A DNA stretch of 64,000 bases from Pseudomonadales bacterium (GTDB lineage: Bacteria > Pseudomonadota > Gammaproteobacteria > Pseudomonadales > Azotimanducaceae): contig JAEPOO010000002.1 of the NCBI GenBank assembly GCA_017642855.1, positions 519,545 to 583,544 on the forward strand, in the 5' to 3' direction. Under the pieces are notes generated by a model. It did no database searches, had not been told where the DNA came from, and was given only the letters and a program-made list of their open reading frames with translations. The translations under genes were made by a program, and so were the position numbers. Shown here in pieces: positions 39,905 through 49,084 of this stretch (its first letter is position 1; each line of letters opens with the position of its first letter).

Positions 39905-41068
39905 ATGGATATTGAACTGACGAAGGAAGACCTTGAATTTGAAGCAGAGGTCAAAGCGTTTCTTGAAGAGAATGCCTATAAAGATGGAGATGCCGAAAAG
40001 TGGCGTATGGGCTGGTTCGAGAAGGCACGAGAGAAAGGTGGCTGGGATGTACCCAAGTGGCCAGTGAAGTTTGGCGGCCCAGGTTGGACACCGAATCAAC
40101 ACTACGTCTGGCAACGCGCGACGGCCAGCGCATCAACACCATGGGATCTGCCATTTGGCCTTTCGATGCTGGCACCAGTTCTGATGGCCTATGGTTCCGA
40201 AGAACAACAGGAAAGGTTCCTGCCGGATATTCGCGCTCGAAAAGTTAACTGGTGTCAGGGGTACTCTGAGCCAGGTGCAGGTTCTGACCTTGCCAGCCTG
40301 AAGACAAAGGCTGAGCTCTCTGAAGACGGTACCTACTACACCGTTAATGGTCAAAAAATCTGGACCACGATGGCGCACATTGCTGACTGGATTTTCTGTC
40401 TTACCAGAACCAGCAGTGACGGCATCAAGCAAGAAGGCATAACCTTCCTTCTGTTCCCGATGAAGCAGGACGGTGTTGAAATTAAACCGATTATCACGCT
40501 GGGTGGATCACACACGGTGAACAGCGTCTTCTTCACGGATGTCAAAGTCCCTGTTGAAAACCGAGTCGGTGAAGAAGGTAAAGGCTGGACCTACGCGAAA
40601 GGTCTGCTGGAACATGAACGATCCGGTATTGCCGGTATCTCCAACTCTATTGTTGCCTTGGAAGGTCTCAAGGAAAAAGCGCGTGGCGTGAAGCGTGGTA
40701 ATGGTAGCCTCATGGATGTGCCCAGCTTCAAGTCGAAGATTGCCGCTCTCGAGGTGGACCTGATGGCCGTTGAGTACACGGAACTCAGAAGCCTGGCGAC
40801 GGCAAGCGCCGGTGCAGCGCCCGGACCTGAGTCGTCCATTCTCAAACTGAAAGGTACCGAGATTCAGCAACGCATCCAGAAGCTGACCATGGAAGCGGGC
40901 GGCCAGTTCTCGGCAGCCTGGGCCGGATTTAACTCCGGTCCCGATTTCGCGCGTGGTGGCACAGGCGGTTACATGAACTCTCGTTACTACACGATTTACG
41001 GCGGTGCCAGTGAAGTCCAGAAGGACATCATCACCAAGAAAGTACTTGGCATTAAGTCATCCAAGTAA
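39905..41068 (+). CDS. Acyl-CoA dehydrogenase, subunit 1 of a pair
   Basis: 387 residues. Family landmarks: WCQGYSEPGAGSDLASLKTKAELSEDG, YYTVNGQKIWTTMAHIADW, VKVPVENRVGEEGKGW and the C-terminal GGASEVQKDIITKKVLG. Such genes in pairs, each an acyl-CoA dehydrogenase of about 380 residues, form alpha2-beta2 enzymes in sterol and other degradation pathways of actinobacteria and proteobacteria. It follows the operator and has its own start 45 bp beyond the palindromes. The partner lies 29 bp downstream. Confidence 0.9.
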   Translation: MDIELTKEDLEFEAEVKAFLEENAYKDGDAEKWRMGWFEKAREKGGWDVPKWPVKFGGPGWTPNQHYVWQRATASASTPWDLPFGLSMLAPVLMAYGSEEQQERFLPDIRARKVNWCQGYSEPGAGSDLASLKTKAELSEDGTYYTVNGQKIWTTMAHIADWIFCLTRTSSDGIKQEGITFLLFPMKQDGVEIKPIITLGGSHTVNSVFFTDVKVPVENRVGEEGKGWTYAKGLLEHERSGIAGISNSIVALEGLKEKARGVKRGNGSLMDVPSFKSKIAALEVDLMAVEYTELRSLATASAGAAPGPESSILKLKGTEIQQRIQKLTMEAGGQFSAAWAGFNSGPDFARGGTGGYMNSRYYTIYGGASEVQKDIITKKVLGIKSSK

Positions 41069-41097
41069 CGTTCGCCTAATTTACAGGAACCATAGAA

Positions 41098-42219
41098 ATG
41101 AATTTTGAATTAACGGAAGAACAGCAACTCATTGCTGATTCGATTGAGCGCTTTGTTGCTGACAACTATGACCTTGAAAGTCGTACAGCCATCGTCGCGA
41201 AAGGTGGTTTCAGCGAAGACTACTGGAAGCAGATGGCAGAGCTGGGCTGGCTCGGTATGCCATTCAGTGAAGAAGATGGTGGTTTTGGTGGTAACCAGAT
41301 CGACACCATGGTCATGATGGAACAGTTTGGTAAAGGACTGGTTCTTGAACCTTTCCTCGCGAGCGTCGTGCTCGGCGCGGGTGCGCTGAAGCGAGCAGGC
41401 AGTGCGGAACAGAAAGCGGCCTGGCTACCCTCTGTCATCGATGGTACCAAGCAGCTTGCCCTTGCTTACATGGAAGCTGAGTCCGGTGATGAGCCTCACA
41501 ATGTGACTGTTTCAGGTACACCTACTGGCGACGGTTTCAAAATCAACGGCATCAAGTGCATGGTGTTGCATGGTGGTTCAGCCGATGCGTTTGTTGTCTC
41601 TTTCAGGACCAGTGGCGGTACTGTAGATGAGTCAGGCATTACGCTTGCGCTGATTCCTGCTGATCGTGATGGCATCACGGTGCATGGTTACCCAACGGTG
41701 GATGGTCTGCAGTCCTCAGAGATCAAGTTTGATGGTGTTGAGGTCTCTCAAGACGACATTCTCGGTGAAGTCGGTGAAGGCTTTGCTGCGCTGAATGCCG
41801 CTATTAACGATGGCATCCTTGCGATCGCGGCGGAAGCGGTTGGCGCGATGGAAGTCCTTTACAAAGACACAGTTGCCTACACCCAGGAACGTGAACAGTT
41901 CGATCATCCGATGTCTGATTTCCAGGTACTTCAGCATCGCATGGTGGATATGTTTGTTGAATACGAGCAGAGCAAGTCCATGCTGTTCCGCGCCACCATG
42001 GAAGTGGCTTCCGGTGGAGAAGACGCCCAGCGCAACGTGCACGCTCTGAAACACCTGATTGGTAAAGCTGCTTTCTTCGTTGGCGAAAATGCCGTACAAA
42101 CCCACGGCGGTATGGGCGTCACAGAAGAGCTTCGCGTTGGTCACTACTTCAAGCGACTGATTGTGATTGAAGCGCAGTTTGGTAACACCGATTACCATCT
42201 GGAGCGCTTCGCTGCTTAA
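41098..42219 (+). CDS. Acyl-CoA dehydrogenase, subunit 2 of a pair
   Basis: 373 residues. Landmarks are LTEEQQLIADSIERFVADNYDL, WLGMPFSEEDGGFGGN, and the C-terminal VQTHGGMGVTEELRVGHYFKRL. This second subunit lacks the canonical GSD substrate loop (LAYMEAESGDEPHN instead), typical of a heteromeric partner in which one chain keeps the catalytic base. It is the last gene before a strong bidirectional terminator. Substrate likely a branched or cyclic acyl-CoA. Confidence 0.9.
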   Translation: MNFELTEEQQLIADSIERFVADNYDLESRTAIVAKGGFSEDYWKQMAELGWLGMPFSEEDGGFGGNQIDTMVMMEQFGKGLVLEPFLASVVLGAGALKRAGSAEQKAAWLPSVIDGTKQLALAYMEAESGDEPHNVTVSGTPTGDGFKINGIKCMVLHGGSADAFVVSFRTSGGTVDESGITLALIPADRDGITVHGYPTVDGLQSSEIKFDGVEVSQDDILGEVGEGFAALNAAINDGILAIAAEAVGAMEVLYKDTVAYTQEREQFDHPMSDFQVLQHRMVDMFVEYEQSKSMLFRATMEVASGGEDAQRNVHALKHLIGKAAFFVGENAVQTHGGMGVTEELRVGHYFKRLIVIEAQFGNTDYHLERFAA

Positions 42220-42220
42220 A

Positions 42221-42245
42221 AAAAAGGGGCCTAGCGCCCCTTTTT
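42221..42245. terminator. Bidirectional intrinsic terminator
   Basis: AAAAAGGGGC (42221-42230), loop CTAGC, GCCCCTTTTT (42236-42245). The perfect 10-bp stem ends in T5 on both strands, serving the dehydrogenase operon and the convergent 126-aa gene, whose stop lies in the T tract. Confidence 0.92.
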
Positions 42246-42624
42246 AGTCAAAAACGACTGGGCAGGCACTATGCGCATTGAACTGCGGGTCCCAGCGACG
42301 TACGTCATTCGCTCTGCGCCAACGGTTGTGGAAGAACTCCATCAGGCAGATGCCTGACCCGATTTCGACCGTAAAGGTGTCGAACTCATTAACGTCGTTG
42401 TAAGGCGGGTAGGTGTCGCTGCTTCCCCAGTGTTTGCCGCTGCTGGATGCTAAGTAGCTCTGCCAGAAAGATTCAGGCGTCACCCACTTTGATTCGTCGC
42501 CCAGGAAAACGTGTCGTTCGCCTTCAATAAGTCTGATTTCGCCGTGACGTTCGGCCTGAACGTTAAAAGCAGTTAACGCCAGAAAGACGCCAACGGCTTT
42601 GAAAATGTGTCTGTTGCGTGACAT
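42244..42624 (-). CDS. Exported protein of unknown function, 126 aa
   Basis: Not recognised. Signal peptide MSRNRHIFKAVGVFLALTAFNVQA; the mature part is basic and aromatic (HVFLGDESKWVTPESFWQSYLASSSGKHW) and contains two Cys (GSGICLMEFF and AHSACPVVF) that may form one disulfide. It would lie in the periplasm. It is transcribed toward the terminator shared with the dehydrogenase operon, so it is probably a single-gene unit. Family and function unknown. Confidence 0.65.
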   Translation of the reverse strand: MSRNRHIFKAVGVFLALTAFNVQAERHGEIRLIEGERHVFLGDESKWVTPESFWQSYLASSSGKHWGSSDTYPPYNDVNEFDTFTVEIGSGICLMEFFHNRWRRANDVRRWDPQFNAHSACPVVFD

Positions 42625-42694
42625 GCCACGCTCCTGTCTAGGGTCTCTGCTACCTTAGATGCAGGGCGTGGCTAAACGTTACGCCGGGAGGTGG

Positions 42695-43930
42695 TTAAAA
42701 CTTAAAGGCGGTGTCGAGCATAAAGCGGGAGTAATCTTCTTCACGACCCAGGTCGATGTTTCTTTCGTTATCGAAGTAGGTGAAACCGATTTTCCACTTC
42801 TTGTTCACAGCCCAGGCGCCTTTCAGAATGTGGCCACGAGCATCTGTGCCGCCGCCACCGAAGTCAGAGTCGGCCAGCAGACCGAATACCGCATCCGCTT
42901 CAAGATCCTGGTAGATGTAACTGAATTCCCAGGATCGCGGCTTGCTGGCTTTTCCGAGTTTAACCCCTGCAGCCCAGCCGGTATCCAGGTCATTAGCAGC
43001 CTGGTTCTGTACCACGTCAGCAAAGAGGGAAAAGGGTCGTTCCGCCAGCGTCGTCTTGAACTCAACAAACAGCTCTACTTCTTCATAGTCGTTTGTGTAA
43101 GTACATCCGTTGAGTGTCAGCGGATCGACACAGGTAAATGAGTTGCCGAAAAACTCGTTGTCATCACCGAAGTAAACTTCGCGGCCTGCGACACCAATAT
43201 CATAGTAGCTGGCGCCGGCAAGCAGGTTGCCTGAACCCAGGTCAATATCGAAACCGGTCTGAATACCGTAGGCGATGGTTTCGTTACCACTTTTGCTGTC
43301 GCTCTCGAGAAAGTTAAATGACGTGTCAAAGAAGAAGTTGCCGCGTTCGTAGATGAATGCCAACCCTTCAGGTCGGTAGTCACCATCCCAGATCAGACCA
43401 TTGCCACCGATTCGGCGATAGATGTTCTTCATCTTGCCGCCGGTGATGTTCAATCCCTCTGTGGCCTGGTAGCTGAAGTAGGCAAGATCAAGTCTGACAT
43501 CTTTGGTCGAGGCACCGCCGCCCAGGGTCTGGTTGGTGGAGACAGGATCATCGCCGCCGGAGGCGATACCGATACCCACTTTCAGGTTGTCCGTCGGTTT
43601 GGCGCTGATTTCTGTGCGAGCTCGTACGCGATTACGCTCGCGGGTGTCGCTTCGCTCTGCATCGATGTGTTCGTAGCGGTAGCGGAAGTCGCCCTTGATC
43701 GCGATGGTGTCCGTCCACTCATTTTTTCGTGGCGCTGCCGCAACGGGCTCGCTCGCGATTTGAGTTATGACGGGGGCTTCTTTCAGCGTTTTGTTTTCCG
43801 CTTCCAGGGTCGCGACCCGCTCCATCAGCATGCGGAGTTGTGCGCTCAGTTCTGCGAATTCCTCTTCGGATACCGCGGCAGAAGCCTGATTGCCGAGCAG
43901 GAGTAGGGTGAGAAAGATAACGTAGTGCAT
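42695..43930 (-). CDS. Putative porin beside the phosphate operon
   Basis: 411 residues. A signal peptide (MHYVIFLTLLLLGNQASA) leads to a coiled-coil stretch (EEEFAELSAQLRMLMERVATLEAENKTLKEA, about 22-52) and a beta-barrel of about 16 strands (IKGDFRYRYEHIDAE... to FMLDTAFKF). A coiled coil before the barrel is typical of porins that trimerise or bind peptidoglycan. The divergent pst operon suggests phosphate-related uptake, by context only. ATG at 43930 has GAGGCG upstream; a longer start 10 codons earlier is less likely. Confidence 0.85.
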   Translation of the reverse strand: MHYVIFLTLLLLGNQASAAVSEEEFAELSAQLRMLMERVATLEAENKTLKEAPVITQIASEPVAAAPRKNEWTDTIAIKGDFRYRYEHIDAERSDTRERNRVRARTEISAKPTDNLKVGIGIASGGDDPVSTNQTLGGGASTKDVRLDLAYFSYQATEGLNITGGKMKNIYRRIGGNGLIWDGDYRPEGLAFIYERGNFFFDTSFNFLESDSKSGNETIAYGIQTGFDIDLGSGNLLAGASYYDIGVAGREVYFGDDNEFFGNSFTCVDPLTLNGCTYTNDYEEVELFVEFKTTLAERPFSLFADVVQNQAANDLDTGWAAGVKLGKASKPRSWEFSYIYQDLEADAVFGLLADSDFGGGGTDARGHILKGAWAVNKKWKIGFTYFDNERNIDLGREEDYSRFMLDTAFKF

Positions 43931-44109
43931 GTTTGCGCCTCGAAATTGACTTTGGCGCAAGTTAAGGAATCTTTATTAATTTCCCATTAAGAAGATGTTA
44001 ATCATGCGGATGGCGTTAAGAACGGCGGTCTTTCATCAAAGTCTTAATAAACTCGAGAAAGAGATCTTTATATATGCGAAACCACAGTTTCGCGGCCCCA
44101 GCGAACTTA

Positions 44110-44131
44110 AACTGTTCTTTAACTGATCTTA
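44110..44131 (+). promoter_or_regulatory. PHO-box-like 11-bp direct repeat upstream of pstS
   Basis: AACTGTTCTTT (44110-44120) followed at once by AACTGATCTTA (44121-44131): 9 of 11 bases identical, with the 11-bp period that PhoB dimers bind. It lies 55 bp before the pstS ATG at 44187. The match to the Escherichia coli CTGTCAT half-site is partial. Confidence 0.5.
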
Positions 44132-44186
44132 ACAATCCGAACGTGTAATGCGCCTGTCAGCAAACAGCCAAGGGATCTTTGTTAAG

Positions 44187-45158
44187 ATGCGTAACACACT
44201 GTTATTTATAGGTTTATTTATTCTCGCCGGATGCGGCGGTGGCAGCGATGATGCTGCGGACACAGGCATGAGCGGCAAAGTCCGTCTGGACGGCTCAAGT
44301 ACGGTATTTCCTATCTCGGAAGCGATCGCTGAAGAGTTCCTTGCGGTAGAGCCAAAAATCCGTGTCACCGTGGGTGTTTCAGGCACTGGTGGCGGATTCA
44401 AGAAGTTTATCGCCAACGAGATTCACATCAATGCTGCGTCTCGCGTGGTTAAAGAAAGTGAAAAGGAAAAGGCTGCGGAAGCGGGTCTTGAATTCATCGA
44501 GCTGCCGGTTGCCTTCGATGGTCTTTCAGTCATGGTGAACCTCGAGAACGACTGGGTGGATTACCTGACAGTCGCTGAGCTGAAAGCCATCTGGGAGCCG
44601 GGTTCGAAAGTGACGACGTGGGCAGATGTTCGCGAAGGTTGGCCAGCAGAAGAAATCAGGCTTTACGGTCCTGGCACAGACTCCGGAACATTCGATTACT
44701 TTACGAAAACCATTAACGGTAAAGAGCAGGCCTCGCGCCCTGACTTCACCGCCAGTGAAGACGACAACGTGCTGGTTCAGGGCATCTCTGGAGATACTTA
44801 TTCCCTGGGTTACTTTGGCTTCGCCTACTACAGCGAAAACAAAGACAAGTTGAAGATTGTCCCGATCGAGGGCGGCAACGGCCCGATCGTACCTACGGTT
44901 GAGACCATTAACAGCGGTGTTTACGCACCTCTGTCGCGACCTGTCTTTATCTACATCAACCCTGTTGCCCTGGATGATCCAGCGGTAGCAACGTTCGCTG
45001 AATTCTACCTCTCGAACGTTGGTCGACTGGCAGGAGATGTGGGTTATGTGCCACTGCCTGATTCAGTATATGATGCCGCCAAGAGCCGCGTCGCAGAGCG
45101 TATTACTGGTAGCGCGTACGGAGAAAATGCGACTCTGGAAAAAATTACTGGCAATTGA
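44187..45158 (+). CDS. pstS: Phosphate ABC transporter substrate-binding lipoprotein PstS
   Basis: 323 residues. Signal and lipobox: [16 protein letters not shown] (Cys16 lipidated), then a Gly/Ser linker. The phosphate pocket shows [31 protein letters not shown], and [13 protein letters not shown], as in PstS-like proteins of the sphX/PstS-1 group. It captures inorganic phosphate for PstCAB. The start ATG at 44187 gives the lipoprotein leader; an in-frame ATG 39 bp upstream would add a charged tail. A PHO-box-like repeat lies upstream and an intrinsic terminator lies just downstream, inside pstC. Confidence 0.93.
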   Translation: MRNTLLFIGLFILAGCGGGSDDAADTGMSGKVRLDGSSTVFPISEAIAEEFLAVEPKIRVTVGVSGTGGGFKKFIANEIHINAASRVVKESEKEKAAEAGLEFIELPVAFDGLSVMVNLENDWVDYLTVAELKAIWEPGSKVTTWADVREGWPAEEIRLYGPGTDSGTFDYFTKTINGKEQASRPDFTASEDDNVLVQGISGDTYSLGYFGFAYYSENKDKLKIVPIEGGNGPIVPTVETINSGVYAPLSRPVFIYINPVALDDPAVATFAEFYLSNVGRLAGDVGYVPLPDSVYDAAKSRVAERITGSAYGENATLEKITGN

Positions 45159-45167
45159 TGTAACCAA

Positions 45168-46061
45168 ATGATGCAACCAGCGAAACCTCGTTACCTGGAG
45201 AATTCTCTCCAGGTAGCTTTTTTTATGTGTGCCGCGATTTCGACAGTGACAACCGTCGCTGTTATTTCCGTTCTGGCCTTTGAGACCTATGGTTTCCTTC
45301 AACAGGTACCCATTACAGAGTTTCTGTTTGGAACTGAGTGGACCCCGCTTTTACATCCGAAATCTTATGGACTGCTGCCGCTACTGGCGGGCACGATGCT
45401 TATTGTTGTGGGCGCATCGCTGGTCGCGGTTCCTGTGGGTCTGTCTTGCGCGATCTTCCTGAGTGAATACGCAAGCGAGCGCACCCGGGATATTCTGAAG
45501 CCAGTCCTAGAGATTCTGGCGGGTATCCCAACTGTCGTTTACGGGTTCTTCGCTCTGACGTTTGTGACGCCGCTGCTCAAAACCGTATTGCCGCAAACAC
45601 AGGTGTTTAATGCGGCCAGTGGCGCGATTGTTGTCGGCATCATGGTTTTGCCGATGGTTGCTTCTCTGTGTGATGACGCGCTTCGCGCGGTCCCTCAGAG
45701 TCTTCGGGAAGGCGCGTATAGTCTGGGTGCAACGTCGTTTGAAGTGACGACACGTGTTGTGGTTCCTGCGGGTCTGTCGGGCATTTTTGCTGCTTTTGTG
45801 TTGGCGATTTCCAGGGCGATTGGTGAAACCATGGCAGTGACCCTCGCGGCAGGTGCCACACCAAACCTCACAATTAATCCGCTTGAAGGCATTCAGACCA
45901 TGACGGCGTATATCGTTCAGGTGTCGCTCGGTGATACGCCTGCAGGCACGCTGACTTACCAGACCTTGTTTGCGGTTGCCTCGGTGCTGTTCCTGATTAC
46001 GCTCAGCCTGAACATCATTGCCAACAGAGTGATGAAGCGCTTCCAGGAGGTCTATGAATGA
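45168..46061 (+). CDS. pstC: Phosphate ABC transporter permease PstC
   Basis: 297 residues, six predicted membrane segments. The EAA loop region is [32 protein letters not shown]. It forms the channel with PstA. Start ATG 45168, 9 bp after pstS, gives the short cytoplasmic tail expected before the first helix ([22 protein letters not shown]). This start places an intrinsic-terminator-like hairpin (45193-45224) in codons 9-19. An alternative start ATG 45225, right after the T7, would leave out the tail and cut into the first helix. The 3' end overlaps pstA by ATGA. Confidence 0.9.
   Translation: MMQPAKPRYLENSLQVAFFMCAAISTVTTVAVISVLAFETYGFLQQVPITEFLFGTEWTPLLHPKSYGLLPLLAGTMLIVVGASLVAVPVGLSCAIFLSEYASERTRDILKPVLEILAGIPTVVYGFFALTFVTPLLKTVLPQTQVFNAASGAIVVGIMVLPMVASLCDDALRAVPQSLREGAYSLGATSFEVTTRVVVPAGLSGIFAAFVLAISRAIGETMAVTLAAGATPNLTINPLEGIQTMTAYIVQVSLGDTPAGTLTYQTLFAVASVLFLITLSLNIIANRVMKRFQEVYE
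45193..45224 (+). terminator. Intrinsic terminator inside the 5' end of pstC
   Basis: ACCTGGAGA (45193-45201), loop ATTC, TCTCCAGGT (45206-45214), spacer AGC, then T7 (45218-45224). The stem is a perfect 9 bp. It is a textbook terminator, but it lies within pstC if translation begins at 45168. It may act as an attenuator that keeps pstS above pstCAB. Confidence 0.8.
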
Positions 46062-46927
46062 AGGATCAGGTTGTCAGTAACCTTGCCTGGCGTCATCGGA
46101 AAGCCGCTGCGTTTCGGTACTTCTGTATTGGTGTCACCATGTTCGCTGTGGCGATACTGGTCGTATTAATCTATCAGGTCACGAGCCTCGGTATGCCCTG
46201 GCTCGATATGCAGTTCCTCGAAAGTTTCCCTTCGCGTTTCCCTGAAAAAGCCGGCATCAAGTCAGCATTGGTTGGCACGCTCTGGTTGATTTCGTTGACC
46301 GCGTTGATTTCGATTCCGGTGGGTGTATTGGCTGCAGTCTATCTGGAGGAATATGCACCTCCCAACAGGCTGACGGAATTCATTAACCTCAATATCGCGA
46401 ATCTCGCCGGTGTGCCTTCTATTGTTTACGGTATTCTCGGTCTGGCGATTTTTGTTCGCTTTTTTGCGCTGGAACGAAGTGTCATCTCCGGTGCCCTGAC
46501 CATGAGTCTGCTGATTTTGCCCGTGATTATTATCTCTTCTAGAGAGGCGATTAAGGCGGTACCCGGCTCGCTGCGACAGGCTGCGTTTGCAGTAGGTGCA
46601 ACGCGCTGGCAGGTGGTGCGCTCTCACGTGTTACCAGCTGCCTTACCTGGCGTGATCACCGGTGTGATCCTCGCCATCTCGCGAGCCATCGGTGAAACAG
46701 CGCCACTGATTATGATTGGTGCCCTCACTTACGTAGCCTTTGTGCCAGAGGGACCCATGGATGAGTTTACGGCTTTGCCGATCCAGATCTTTAACTGGAC
46801 GTCACGACCACAGGAAGAGTTCCACGAGTTGGCATCAGCAGGAATCATTGTGCTGCTCGCGGTGTTACTCGCGATGAATGCAATTGCTGTCTATATCCGC
46901 TACCGCGGATCGAAGAAGAGTAGTTAA
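46058..46927 (+). CDS. pstA: Phosphate ABC transporter permease PstA
   Basis: 289 residues with about six membrane helices. The EAA-type loop is [48 protein letters not shown], which contacts Pst[14 protein letters not shown] is a conserved family stretch. The first four bases are the last of pstC, so translation is coupled. It has a typical extended periplasmic loop ([24 protein letters not shown]). Confidence 0.93.
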   Translation: MKDQVVSNLAWRHRKAAAFRYFCIGVTMFAVAILVVLIYQVTSLGMPWLDMQFLESFPSRFPEKAGIKSALVGTLWLISLTALISIPVGVLAAVYLEEYAPPNRLTEFINLNIANLAGVPSIVYGILGLAIFVRFFALERSVISGALTMSLLILPVIIISSREAIKAVPGSLRQAAFAVGATRWQVVRSHVLPAALPGVITGVILAISRAIGETAPLIMIGALTYVAFVPEGPMDEFTALPIQIFNWTSRPQEEFHELASAGIIVLLAVLLAMNAIAVYIRYRGSKKSS

Positions 46928-46929
46928 GT

Positions 46930-47685
46930 ATGAGTGAAAGTGTGATCCTGGACATCGATGATGTCTGTATCCGTTATGGAGATGAGCTGGCGGTTCGAAA
47001 TGTAACCCTGCCGATCTACGAGAAGAAAATTACAGCAATCATCGGACCTTCCGGTTGTGGGAAGAGCACGTTGCTTCGTTCCCTGAACCGTATGAATGAC
47101 TTTATTCATGCATGTTCGCAGGACGGTAAAATTTCTTTCCATGAAAGTGACCTTTATTCGAATACCACCGATCCGGTAGAGGTGCGACGACGAATCGGTA
47201 TGGTGTTTCAGCGACCTAACCCATTCCCGAAGTCCATTTATCGAAACATCGCCTGGGGCCCCAGCATCAATGGCCTCGGTGGAAACATGGATGAAAGGGT
47301 CGAGCGTGCTCTGAAGCAGGCTGCGCTCTGGGATGAGGTGAAAGATCGATTGCAGGATTCTGCGCTGAACCTCTCTGGTGGCCAGCAACAGCGACTCTGT
47401 ATTGCCCGTGCGCTGGCCATGGAACCTGAAATCATCCTGATGGATGAGCCTTGTTCAGCGTTGGACCCGGTGTCCACCGCGCGCATTGAAGATTTGCTGT
47501 TCGAGCTGAAGGAAAATTATACGATTGTTATTGTGACCCACAACATGCAACAGGCAGCGCGAGTTTCTGATTACACCGCCTTCCTGGAAAACGGGGTCAT
47601 GATTGAATACGGCATTACAGAAGATGTGTTTACCCGTCCCGAGAACAAGCGGACGGAAGAATATGTAACTGGACGATTCGGGTAG
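46930..47685 (+). CDS. pstB: Phosphate ABC transporter ATP-binding protein PstB
   Basis: 251 residues. Walker [10 protein letters not shown] (about residue 38), Q-loop [15 protein letters not shown], signature LSGGQQQR, Walker [14 protein letters not shown] and the H-loop IVTHN. It matches the PstB length and NPFPKS motif closely. It powers the PstCA channel and, with PhoU, links phosphate uptake to PhoR. Only 2 bp separate pstA and pstB. Confidence 0.95.
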   Translation: MSESVILDIDDVCIRYGDELAVRNVTLPIYEKKITAIIGPSGCGKSTLLRSLNRMNDFIHACSQDGKISFHESDLYSNTTDPVEVRRRIGMVFQRPNPFPKSIYRNIAWGPSINGLGGNMDERVERALKQAALWDEVKDRLQDSALNLSGGQQQRLCIARALAMEPEIILMDEPCSALDPVSTARIEDLLFELKENYTIVIVTHNMQQAARVSDYTAFLENGVMIEYGITEDVFTRPENKRTEEYVTGRFG

Positions 47686-47690
47686 CGATT

Positions 47691-48344
47691 ATGTCAAAGC
47701 ATTTGGAGAGAGACTTAAATAACCTCAGCGATCGAGTGTCTGGATTGGGTGCCATGGTCGAGGCATCTGCGGCGAAAGCGATCGCGGCACTTCAAAATTT
47801 TGACCCGGTTTTGATCGAAGAAATACTTCAGGCAGAAGAAGAGATCAACAATGCTGAAGTTGAGATCGAAGAAGAGTGTCTAAAAATCATGGCACTCCAT
47901 CAGCCGGTCGCCATTGATCTTCGCTATCTGATGGTTGTTCTGAAAGTGAACAACGACCTGGAGAGAATGGCGGATCAGCTGGTTAACATTGCGGAAAGGA
48001 TCAAGTTTCTGATCGACCAGGAACGCGTCGTAGCGGATCTCGAATTCAAGAAAATGGGAGAAATCAGCTCGGCAATGGTTCGAATGTCCATCGGTGCACT
48101 GGTAGGACAGGATTCGAAGGTCGCTCGTGAGGTGCTGAGCATGGATGATGAACTTGATGAGTTGCATGCCAGAACTTACCGAACCCTGCAGGAAGTGATG
48201 CAGGACAAGCCGAACATGGTGATTCCGGCATGTTCCTATCTGACGATTTCATCGAACCTGGAGCGTCTTGGTGACCTTGCCACGAACATTGCCGAAGAAA
48301 TCATCTTTATGATCGACGGCGAAATCATGAGGCACCGCACCTAG
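47691..48344 (+). CDS. phoU: Phosphate transport regulator PhoU
   Basis: 217 residues, two PhoU three-helix bundles: ALQNFDPVLIEEILQAEEEINNAEVEIEEECLKIMALHQPVA in the first, and VAREVLSMDDELDELHARTYRTLQEVMQDKP in the second. Metal-binding E/DxxxD-type helices are present (e.g. RYLMVVLKVNNDLERMADQ, LERLGDLATNIAEEI). It restrains PhoR signalling and PstSCAB activity. It is the last gene of the operon, ending 2 bp before the stop of the convergent DUF47 gene; no phoB/phoR is in the window. Confidence 0.95.
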   Translation: MSKHLERDLNNLSDRVSGLGAMVEASAAKAIAALQNFDPVLIEEILQAEEEINNAEVEIEEECLKIMALHQPVAIDLRYLMVVLKVNNDLERMADQLVNIAERIKFLIDQERVVADLEFKKMGEISSAMVRMSIGALVGQDSKVAREVLSMDDELDELHARTYRTLQEVMQDKPNMVIPACSYLTISSNLERLGDLATNIAEEIIFMIDGEIMRHRT

Positions 48345-48346
48345 GC

Positions 48347-49027
48347 TCAGCTATGGGCGATAAATAGCATTCGGTTTCCGGCACTGTGTGCGGAATCCGA
48401 AACCTCGCCGATGTGCTCCAGGATCCGATAGATAAACATCACGTCAACAGGGTTCAGCTCAGTCTCAATCTTGAATAGCTCCGATCTGACTTCTCTTTGA
48501 AGCGCATCTGCGGTTCTTTCTGATTCGTGCAGTTTTTCAACTTCACGATCGATGCTGTCCAACGCTTTGTCTGTGAAGCCCATCTTTGCAAGACCGACCA
48601 AATTCTCCAGGGCATTCTGGGCGATTGTCAGGGAGTGGCTGGTTTCGGTCAGGAATCTGGTGAGGCCATCATGCAATTGGTTGGGGAAAGCCATTTTTCT
48701 GCCAAGAACCAGGCCCGCAATGTCCTGTGCCACGTTGGCGATCCGATCCTGTACGCCGACCAGCTCCAGCAAGTCCTCTCGGGATATCGGCATTAGCAAT
48801 GACCGAGAGACGGTCGTGCGCAGTTCACGCTTTAGCGTGTCGGCTTCCTGCTCTGCCATCGAAATGTCGTGGTAGAGCTTTTCAACGGTTTCCCAGTCTT
48901 CGACGAAAGCCGCTTCAAAGCAGGACCTCAGCGTGGTGGTGCAGATGCCACACTGCGTCAGGTGTTCCTGGACGGGCGCCAGGGGTGACTTCTCGAAAAG
49001 AGAAACGAACATCGGTGTTCTGGCCAT
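48347..49027 (-). CDS. DUF47 (TIGR00153) PhoU-like phosphate regulator
   Basis: 226 residues, all-helical PhoU-like: HLTQCGICTTTLRSCFEAAFVEDWETVEKLYHDISMAEQEADTLKRELRTTV, then DLLELVGVQDRIANVAQDIAGLVLGRK. DUF47 proteins normally pair with Pit-type phosphate permeases and tune phosphate or pyrophosphate uptake. No Pit gene is next door; instead it meets the pst-phoU operon end to end. It may give a second layer of phosphate control. Confidence 0.9.
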   Translation of the reverse strand: MARTPMFVSLFEKSPLAPVQEHLTQCGICTTTLRSCFEAAFVEDWETVEKLYHDISMAEQEADTLKRELRTTVSRSLLMPISREDLLELVGVQDRIANVAQDIAGLVLGRKMAFPNQLHDGLTRFLTETSHSLTIAQNALENLVGLAKMGFTDKALDSIDREVEKLHESERTADALQREVRSELFKIETELNPVDVMFIYRILEHIGEVSDSAHSAGNRMLFIAHS

Positions 49028-49084
49028 GTGTCCATTATGCGCCTAAGCACGTGAAGCCTCCAATGGCGCTGGGAAACCCGTGGA

